Assembly: GCA_900465685.1 (NCBI GenBank)
Contig: UEGR01000021.1
Location: 118,052-182,051, forward strand
DNA: 64,000 bases
Direction: 5' to 3'
Source of the DNA: Hyphomicrobiales bacterium
Lineage (GTDB): Bacteria; Pseudomonadota; Alphaproteobacteria; Rhizobiales; Rhizobiaceae
Program-made: the position numbers and the translations under genes
In this document: one piece after another, positions 58,931 through 64,000 of the stretch
How the letters are laid out: each line of letters starts with the position of its first letter
Numbering within the stretch: the first letter of the stretch is position 1
The notes under the pieces: model-generated
Seen by the model: only the letters and a program-made list of their open reading frames with translations
Told to the model about the DNA's origin: nothing
Database searches by the model: none

Positions 58931-60502
58931 ATGTTTGAATCACTTCAGGAGCGTCTTGGCTCCATCCTGAACGGCCTCACCGGACGCGGCGCTCTCTCTG
59001 AAAGCGACGTGACGGCAGCGCTGCGCGAAGTGCGTCGTGCGCTCATCGAAGCCGACGTTTCGCTGGAAGTGGTTCGCTCCTTTACCGACCGCGTTCGTGA
59101 GAAGGCCGTCGGCGCTGAAATCCTGAAAAGCATCAAGCCCGGCCAGATGGTCGTTAAGATCGTCCATGACGAGCTTATCGAAATGCTTGGCACCGAAGGC
59201 GTCTCCATCGATCTGAATGCGCCAGCGCCAGTCGTCATCATGATGGTCGGCTTGCAGGGCTCGGGTAAGACGACCACCACCGGCAAGATCGCCAAGCGTC
59301 TCACCGAGCGCCAGCGCAAGAAAGTGCTGATGGCCTCGCTCGATACGCGCCGTCCGGCCGCGCAAGAGCAGCTTCGCCAGCTCGGCATCCAGACCAGTGT
59401 TGACACGCTGCCGATCATTGCCGGTCAGTCGCCTGTCGAAATCGCCAGGCGCGCCGTTCAGGCCGCCAAGCTTGGCGCGCATGACGTCGTCATTCTCGAC
59501 ACCGCCGGTCGCACGCATATTGACGAGCCGCTGATGGTGGAAATGGCGGATATCCGCAAGGCCGCCAACCCGCATGAAATTCTGCTCGTTGCCGACAGCC
59601 TGACCGGTCAGGACGCCGTCAATCTGGCGCGCAATTTCGATGAACGCGTCGGCATCACCGGTATCGTTCTGACCCGTATGGACGGTGACGGTCGTGGCGG
59701 TGCAGCCCTTTCGATGCGCGCCATCACCGGCAAGCCGATCAAGCTGATCGCCACCGGCGAAAAAATGGATGCGCTTGAGGAATTCTATCCCAAGCGTATC
59801 GCCGACCGTATTCTCGGCATGGGCGACATTGTTTCGCTTGTCGAAAAGGCTGCTGAAAACATCGATGCGGAAAAAGCCGCTGCGATGGCCAAGAAGATGC
59901 AGTCCGGCAAGTTCGATCTTAACGATCTCGCCGACCAGCTGGGCCAGATGAAGAAGCTCGGCGGCATGGGCGGCATCATGGGCATGATGCCCGGCATGGG
60001 CAAGATGAAGGATCAGGTTGCTGCAGCCGGCCTCGATGACAAGGTCTTTGACCGCCAGCTCGCCATTATCGGTTCCATGACCAAGGCTGAGCGCGCCAAT
60101 CCGGACCTTCTGAAGCACAGCCGCAAGCAGCGCATTGCCAAGGGTTCGGGCACCAACGCCGCCGACATCAACAAGCTTCTCAAGATGCACCGCCAGATGG
60201 CCGACATGATGAAAGTCATGGGCAAAGGCAAGGGCGGAATGATGAAGCAGATGATGGGCGGTCTTGCCAGCAAGATGGGCCTTGGCGGTCTGGGCGGCGG
60301 CATGGGCGGCCTCGGCGGCATGCCGGATCTGTCGAAGATGGACCCGAAGCAGCTTGAAGCGCTTGCCAAGCAGGCGGAAGCAGCCGGTCTGACGAAAGGC
60401 GGCGGTTTGCCTGGACTTTCGGGCGGCGGTCTCCCCGGTTTGGGCGGACCCAAGCTTCCGGGTCTTGGTGGCGGCCTTCCAGGTCTGCCGAAGAAGAAGT
60501 GA
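58931..60502 (+). CDS. ffh: Signal recognition particle protein Ffh
   Basis: SRP54 homologue that delivers membrane proteins to FtsY. The 523 residues comprise the N and G domains with G1 GLQGSGKT (107-114), DTRRPAAQEQL, DTAGR and TRMDGD, and the methionine-rich M domain (about 330-430: QMKKLGGMGG, SMTKAERANPDLL, SRKQRIAKGSGT). The C-terminal tail (about 440-520) is Gly/Met/Leu-rich with repeats of GGLPGL, longer than in E. coli. The ATG at 58931 has AAGGA upstream. It is the first gene of ffh-chorismate mutase-rpsP. Confidence 0.97.
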   Translation: MFESLQERLGSILNGLTGRGALSESDVTAALREVRRALIEADVSLEVVRSFTDRVREKAVGAEILKSIKPGQMVVKIVHDELIEMLGTEGVSIDLNAPAPVVIMMVGLQGSGKTTTTGKIAKRLTERQRKKVLMASLDTRRPAAQEQLRQLGIQTSVDTLPIIAGQSPVEIARRAVQAAKLGAHDVVILDTAGRTHIDEPLMVEMADIRKAANPHEILLVADSLTGQDAVNLARNFDERVGITGIVLTRMDGDGRGGAALSMRAITGKPIKLIATGEKMDALEEFYPKRIADRILGMGDIVSLVEKAAENIDAEKAAAMAKKMQSGKFDLNDLADQLGQMKKLGGMGGIMGMMPGMGKMKDQVAAAGLDDKVFDRQLAIIGSMTKAERANPDLLKHSRKQRIAKGSGTNAADINKLLKMHRQMADMMKVMGKGKGGMMKQMMGGLASKMGLGGLGGGMGGLGGMPDLSKMDPKQLEALAKQAEAAGLTKGGGLPGLSGGGLPGLGGPKLPGLGGGLPGLPKKK

Positions 60503-60507
60503 GCATT

Positions 60508-60819
60508 ATGAGCGACGAACAGAACACTGCACCCGCCGAACTTCTGTCACTGCGTGCCTCCATCGACAATATTGATGCGGCGCTGATCCATATGCTGGCC
60601 GAACGCTTCCGCTGCACAAAGGCAGTGGGCGTGCTGAAGGCCGAACGGGGCCTCGCCCCGGCTGACCCGGCTCGCGAAAAGCGTCAGGTCGAGCGTCTTC
60701 GCGCTCTGGCTGTCGATGCCCATCTCGACCCCGATTTCGCCGAAAAATTCCTGAACTTCATCGTGAAGGAAGTCATTCGGCATCATGAGCATGCCGCTGC
60801 CAATCACAGCGGAAAATAA
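60508..60819 (+). CDS. Chorismate mutase (AroQ type)
   Basis: Converts chorismate to prephenate for phenylalanine and tyrosine. The 103 residues form the three-helix AroQ domain, with LRASIDNIDAALIHMLAERF in helix 1, followed by the conserved ADPAREKRQVERL and the C-terminal NFIVKEVIRHH. The start ATG at 60508 is 5 bp after the ffh stop; an in-frame GTG overlapping that stop is possible. The operon position between ffh and rpsP is recalled from other Hyphomicrobiales. Confidence 0.92.
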   Translation: MSDEQNTAPAELLSLRASIDNIDAALIHMLAERFRCTKAVGVLKAERGLAPADPAREKRQVERLRALAVDAHLDPDFAEKFLNFIVKEVIRHHEHAAANHSGK

Positions 60820-60844
60820 ATAGCCGATAACGGCTCGATCCATT

Positions 60845-60881
60845 GCCCTGACGGGCAGAACTACCGATAGCCCGTCAGGGC
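60845..60881 (+). other. Perfect 12-bp stem-loop upstream of rpsP
   Basis: GCCCTGACGGGC (60845-60856) and GCCCGTCAGGGC (60870-60881) pair perfectly around a 13-base loop. No T run follows (CGAACAATTTG), so it is a weak candidate for a terminator. It lies 28 bp ahead of rpsP and may act as a leader structure or processing site. Confidence 0.6.
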
Positions 60882-60909
60882 CGAACAATTTGTCTAAAGG
60901 AAAGAAAAA

Positions 60910-61317
60910 ATGTCCCTCAAGATTCGTCTCGCCCGCGCTGGCTCCAAGAAGCGTCCTTACTACCACGTCGTCGTTGCCGACGTCCGCAGCCCGCGTGACG
61001 GCCGCTTCATCGAAACCGTTGGCGCATGGAACCCGATGCTGGCCAAGGACGCTGAACGCGTAAAGCTCGACGCCGACCGCATCCAGCATTGGATCGCTCA
61101 GGGCGCACAGCCAACCGATCGCGTTCTGCGCTTCCTCGACCAGGCTGGCATTGCCAAGCGTCCGGCTCGCAGCAACCCGACCAAGGGTGAGCCAGGCAAG
61201 AAGGCTCAGGAGCGTATCGCTCTGGCCAAGCAGGCTGAAGAAGAAGCCGCTGCCAAGGCTGCAGAAGCCGCTGCTGCTGCAGCTGCTCCGGCTGAAGAAG
61301 CTGCTGCAAGCGAATAA
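60910..61317 (+). CDS. rpsP: 30S ribosomal protein S16
   Basis: A 135-residue S16 of the small subunit. [23 protein letters not shown] is the conserved start and the core ends near residue 85 ([18 protein letters not shown]). The remaining ~45 residues are an Ala/Glu/Lys-rich extension, longer than the E. coli protein (82 residues) but usual in alphaproteobacteria. The ATG at 60910 follows AAAGGAAAG. The expected rimM-trmD-rplS genes do not follow here; a terminator and an opposing gene come next. Confidence 0.97.
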   Translation: MSLKIRLARAGSKKRPYYHVVVADVRSPRDGRFIETVGAWNPMLAKDAERVKLDADRIQHWIAQGAQPTDRVLRFLDQAGIAKRPARSNPTKGEPGKKAQERIALAKQAEEEAAAKAAEAAAAAAAPAEEAAASE

Positions 61318-61342
61318 TCTTTCGCGCAATTTGCGTTTTGAG

Positions 61343-61370
61343 AAAGCGGCGGAGCAATCCGCCGCTTTTC
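61343..61370 (+). terminator. Terminator of rpsP
   Basis: AAAGCGGCGGA (61343-61353) and TCCGCCGCTTT (61358-61368) form a perfect 11-bp stem, followed by TCTTTT. It reaches to the stop codon of the convergent MarR-GNAT gene and may serve both. Confidence 0.88.
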
Positions 61371-61372
61371 TT

Positions 61373-62350
61373 TTATGCACGGGCCTTCATTTGTCCAGAA
61401 AGACTTGCCGTGAGGTTTAACTCCCACGTCTGGCCGATCAGATCGACACCGAAGGAATGGTGCGGCGCTTCTTCGACAAGCCTGAATCCGGCGCGCTCAT
61501 AAAGACGCCGTGCAGCCGTCAGAACACTATTCGTCCAGAGTGTGAGACGCTCATCGCCGACAGCACGTGCACGCTCGATGCAGGCGTTGACGAGTTTCGC
61601 TCCGACACCCGCGCCCCGCGCATCCGGTTCTACATAGAGCAGACGCAGCTTGCCAAGTTTGGGCTGGTCGCCTTTGACCAGAAAGACCGAGCCGACGATG
61701 CGACCGTCGATTTCCGCCACCCATGCCGCATCATGGGCGGGATCGAAAGCCTGCGTGAAATCGGCAAGAATGCGGGCGACGAGTGCTTCGTAATCATTGT
61801 TCCAGCCATATTCTCCCGTGTAGAGAACGGCTTGGCGATGAATGATCCAGCCGAGATCACCGGCTTTGAGATCACGCAGGAGCACCTGCCCGGTTTGACC
61901 TTCTTCGAAAACCCGCATGATCGAACCGGCAGCTGTCAGCAGATCGCGGCGGCGGTCAGGATTTAAACCATCGAGAAGTTCGCCCACGGCCTCGCAGGTA
62001 TTGCGCTCCAGAGCGCTGAATGTCTTGCGGCCAGCTTCAGTTAGCAAAATGGGGCGGCTGCGACCGCCTTCCGGATGCGGCTCCGTCTCGATCAGTCCGC
62101 GCTCGGTGAAGCGCTTCAATGTCCTGCTCAACTGGCCGCGATCAAGTCCGAGTGCTCGCATGATGTCCGCCGCCGTCGGCGCGGAACGGTGCGCGATTTC
62201 GTAAAGAATACGCGCCTCGGTCAAGGTCAACGGGCTTTTGTCGAGATGCGCGTTCAACAGGCCGAGGCGGCGCGTGTAGACACGGTTGAAAGCGCGCAAT
62301 GCGTCAATGTCATCTCGTTTTTCCGGTTTCGTCATCCCTGCATACGCCAT
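61373..62350 (-). CDS. MarR-GNAT fusion protein (regulator with N-acetyltransferase domain)
   Basis: A 325-residue two-domain protein. Residues about 12-160 are a MarR winged helix (LNAHLDKSPLTLTEARILYEI, DRGQLSRTLKRFTERGLIE, GGRSRPILLTEAGR). Residues about 175-315 are a GNAT acetyltransferase (LRDLKAGDLGWIIHRQAV, VGSVFLVKG, the acetyl-CoA site LLYVEPDARGAGVGAKL, and LYERAGFRLV). The start is ATG 62350 with GGGAGG ahead; the ATG at codon 6 is an alternative. A perfect TGTTGACT palindrome lies in its promoter, probably its operator. The acetyl substrate is unknown. The fusion type is widespread, but its role is unclear. Confidence 0.9.
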   Translation of the reverse strand: MAYAGMTKPEKRDDIDALRAFNRVYTRRLGLLNAHLDKSPLTLTEARILYEIAHRSAPTAADIMRALGLDRGQLSRTLKRFTERGLIETEPHPEGGRSRPILLTEAGRKTFSALERNTCEAVGELLDGLNPDRRRDLLTAAGSIMRVFEEGQTGQVLLRDLKAGDLGWIIHRQAVLYTGEYGWNNDYEALVARILADFTQAFDPAHDAAWVAEIDGRIVGSVFLVKGDQPKLGKLRLLYVEPDARGAGVGAKLVNACIERARAVGDERLTLWTNSVLTAARRLYERAGFRLVEEAPHHSFGVDLIGQTWELNLTASLSGQMKARA

Positions 62351-62368
62351 GGCGCGGCGCCTCCCTAT

Positions 62369-62417
62369 GTTGACTCTATCAATATCTAAAGTGTTGACTA
62401 AGTCAACATAGAGTTGA
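62369..62417. promoter_or_regulatory. Candidate operator array of the MarR-GNAT gene
   Basis: TGTTGACTAAGTCAACA at 62392-62408 is a perfect 17-bp palindrome. A further GTTGACTCTAT lies at 62369 and a GAGTTGACG overlaps 62411-62419. The TTGAC half-sites flank the expected promoter of the MarR-GNAT gene. Autoregulation is the simplest reading. Confidence 0.6.
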
Positions 62418-62571
62418 CGTGCATGGCATACTCTCACCAAACGGACTGGACGAGGCGCGAAATTACGCTATCTTATTGATTTGACGGCTCGCATTTGCGT
62501 GATTGCGAATATTCGGGCTACGACATCAGTGTTCGGGCGCTTGGCAAAGCGTCCTTTTTCAGGAGAAACCC

Positions 62572-63195
62572 ATGTCGGCTGCGACGGTTGCCTCTTCTTT
62601 TTCTTTCCGCCGTATTTTCATTGCTCTTGGTCTTGCCGTTCTTGTTCCGCTGCTTTCTGCATGCGGTTTCAACACGATCCCGACCAATGAGGAAAAGGCC
62701 AAGGCCGCCTGGAGCGAGGTGCAGAACCAGTACCAGCGCCGCGCCGATCTCGTGCCCAATCTGGTCGAGACCGTGAAGGGCTATGCCGCCCATGAAAAGG
62801 ACACGCTGCAAGCGGTGATCGATGCGCGCGCCAAGGCGACGCAAGTGCAGATCACGCCGGAAACGCTCAACAATCCTGAACTCTTCAAGCAATTCCAGGA
62901 CAATCAGGCCAATCTCACCAGCGCCCTGTCGCGCCTGATGGTGGTGGTCGAGCGCTATCCTGACCTCAAGGCCAATCAGAACTTCCTCGCGCTGCAATCG
63001 CAGCTCGAAGGCACGGAAAACCGCATCGCTGTGGCGCGCCGCGACTATATCGAAGCGGTTCGCGTCTACAACACGACACTGCGGACCATGCCAACCATGA
63101 TCTGGACCTGGATCTGGTATCGCGACGCCCAGCCGATGCAGACCTTCAGCGCTGATGCTGGCAGCCAGGCAGCACCGCAAGTCAAGTTTAACTGA
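62572..63195 (+). CDS. lemA: LemA-family lipoprotein
   Basis: A 207-residue LemA-type protein. The N-terminus is a signal peptide ending in the lipobox LLSAC with Cys31, so the protein is likely lipidated. The LemA helical core follows: NTIPTNEEKAKAAWSEVQNQYQRRADLVPNL, GYAAHEKDTLQAV and RRDYIEAVRVYNT. The start ATG at 62572 follows AGGAG. Its stop is 12 bp before the TPM-domain gene, and the LemA-TPM pair is common in bacteria. The function of the family is unknown. Confidence 0.92.
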   Translation: MSAATVASSFSFRRIFIALGLAVLVPLLSACGFNTIPTNEEKAKAAWSEVQNQYQRRADLVPNLVETVKGYAAHEKDTLQAVIDARAKATQVQITPETLNNPELFKQFQDNQANLTSALSRLMVVVERYPDLKANQNFLALQSQLEGTENRIAVARRDYIEAVRVYNTTLRTMPTMIWTWIWYRDAQPMQTFSADAGSQAAPQVKFN

Positions 63196-63206
63196 CGGTC
63201 GCTACC

Positions 63207-64000
63207 GTGGCGGCGGGCACAGCATTTTCGCGTCATCATCGCGGCCTTCACTGGCCGCGATACCTGCTTGCATGCATCGTTCTGCTGTTTTCCGCTGTCC
63301 TGACACTGCAACCGACCTCGGTTGCCTATGCGCAGGATGCTGCCAAGCAGACACCGGCCCTCACCGGTCGCGTGGTGGACAATGCGGGCATCATCGACCC
63401 GGCAGAGCGTCAGCAACTGACCCAGAAATTGGCGGACTTCGAAGCCAAGTCGTCCGATCAGGTCGTGGTGGTGACGGTGCCGAGCCTCAATGGCGAGGAT
63501 ATTGAGTCCTATTCAAACCGCCTGTTCCGCAGCTGGGCTCTCGGCCAGAAGCAGGAAAACAACGGTATCCTGCTCGTTGTCGCGCCGAATGACCGCAAGG
63601 TGCGCATCGAGGTCGGCTACGGGCTTGAGGGCACCATGACCGATGCGCTTTCGAGCGTTATCATCAACGGCACCATTATTCCCGCCTTCCGCACCGGCGA
63701 TTATAGCGGCGGTATTGTGCAGGGTGTGGACGGCATTCTCTCCGTTCTCTCCGGCGACGCTGCCGAGCTTGAAGCCCGCGCCAAGCGCAATGCGCAAACC
63801 AGTTCGGACGATGTGGACTGGGTTGCCGTCATCTTCATCACCTTCTGGTGCCTGATTTTCTTTGGCGGTTTCGGCTTTGCCGTGCTTGCCCCGATCTTCG
63901 GACGCAAGCTTGGCCCCGGTCGCTATGAATGGCTGGGCATGACGATCAACACCAATTCAAGCGGCGGCTCCGGTGGTCGTGGCGGCGGCTGGGGCGGCGG
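63207..64000 (+). CDS. TPM-domain protein (YgcG-like), 3' end outside window
   Basis: The GTG at 63207 opens a frame that runs to the window end (264 codons seen). An N-terminal signal or membrane segment (about 20-37, YLLACIVLLFSAVLTL) is followed by the TPM domain (about 55-190): ALTGRVVDNAGIIDPAERQQL, VVVVTVPSLNGEDIESYSNRL, NNGILLVVAPNDRKVRIEVGYGLEG. A second membrane segment (around 210-232) and a Gly/Ser-rich tail come next; the last visible codons are Gly-rich. The domain (TLP18.3/Psb32/MOLO-1) is known from photosystem repair and membrane-related proteins. The partner LemA gene lies just upstream. Confidence 0.88.
   Translation, partial: MAAGTAFSRHHRGLHWPRYLLACIVLLFSAVLTLQPTSVAYAQDAAKQTPALTGRVVDNAGIIDPAERQQLTQKLADFEAKSSDQVVVVTVPSLNGEDIESYSNRLFRSWALGQKQENNGILLVVAPNDRKVRIEVGYGLEGTMTDALSSVIINGTIIPAFRTGDYSGGIVQGVDGILSVLSGDAAELEARAKRNAQTSSDDVDWVAVIFITFWCLIFFGGFGFAVLAPIFGRKLGPGRYEWLGMTINTNSSGGSGGRGGGWGG

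Overview
The window reads as a piece of the main chromosome of an alphaproteobacterium of the order Hyphomicrobiales (Rhizobiales), most likely Brucella/Ochrobactrum. This is inferred from recalled close matches: a PrpA-type hydroxyproline epimerase, a bsCA1-type beta-carbonic anhydrase, Acs, AtpH, an atpHAGDC operon without F0 genes, the usg and DUF1674 families, and an LivG with the helix-hairpin-helix tail known from Brucella-type NuoE and L21. Almost all of the window is ordinary core genome. I see no rRNA, tRNA, CRISPR array, prophage, transposase or obvious pseudogene. Small non-autonomous intergenic repeats are common.

Layout. 1-5.4 kb: a SUV3-like helicase (cut by the window edge), a 760-bp non-coding stretch with a duplicated iteron-like element, acetoacetyl-CoA thiolase, a HbpS/GlcG-like protein, an AT-rich orphan ORF and ribosomal protein L32. 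5.5-13.4 kb: MtgA, polyprenyl diphosphate synthase, a divergent HxlR/MFS pair, IspG, 3-hydroxybutyrate dehydrogenase and a DeoR-MFS operon. 13.7-25.2 kb: pyruvate carboxylase, then a branched-chain amino-acid ABC transporter (livHMGF, a small DUF6867-like membrane protein and two tandem LivJ-type binding proteins). 25.5-29.7 kb: hydroxyproline epimerase plus D-amino-acid oxidase, facing a GntR regulator, then a MarR regulator. 30-35.2 kb: the F1 ATP synthase operon atpHAGDC. 35.4-46.2 kb: a DUF4345-like protein, PriA, transaldolase, a RecF-like ATPase, a metallo-beta-lactamase-fold protein, LptE, LeuS, YggS, a half-size FUSC protein and Usg. 46.4-58.6 kb: Acs, DUF1674, HtpX, RsmB, a heparinase-family protein, DUF3088, a CurA-like reductase, a small membrane protein, PdxY, DUF429, carbonic anhydrase and a lytic transglycosylase. 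58.9-64 kb: ffh-chorismate mutase-rpsP, a MarR-GNAT fusion, LemA and a TPM-domain protein cut by the window end.

Metabolic links visible here: thiolase and 3-hydroxybutyrate dehydrogenase (C4 storage/ketone metabolism), Acs and Pyc (acetyl-CoA supply and anaplerosis), Liv uptake of branched-chain or related amino acids beside hydroxyproline catabolism, and energy conservation by ATP synthase. The least explained signals are non-coding: a duplicated ~157-bp element carrying 11-bp tandem GAATC iterons upstream of the helicase (2.3-2.8 kb), a 140-bp element symmetric about one point (48.45-48.59 kb), and two families of short palindromic repeats that abut gene ends. The most unusual protein architectures are LivG with a C-terminal helix-hairpin-helix domain and the MarR-GNAT fusion.
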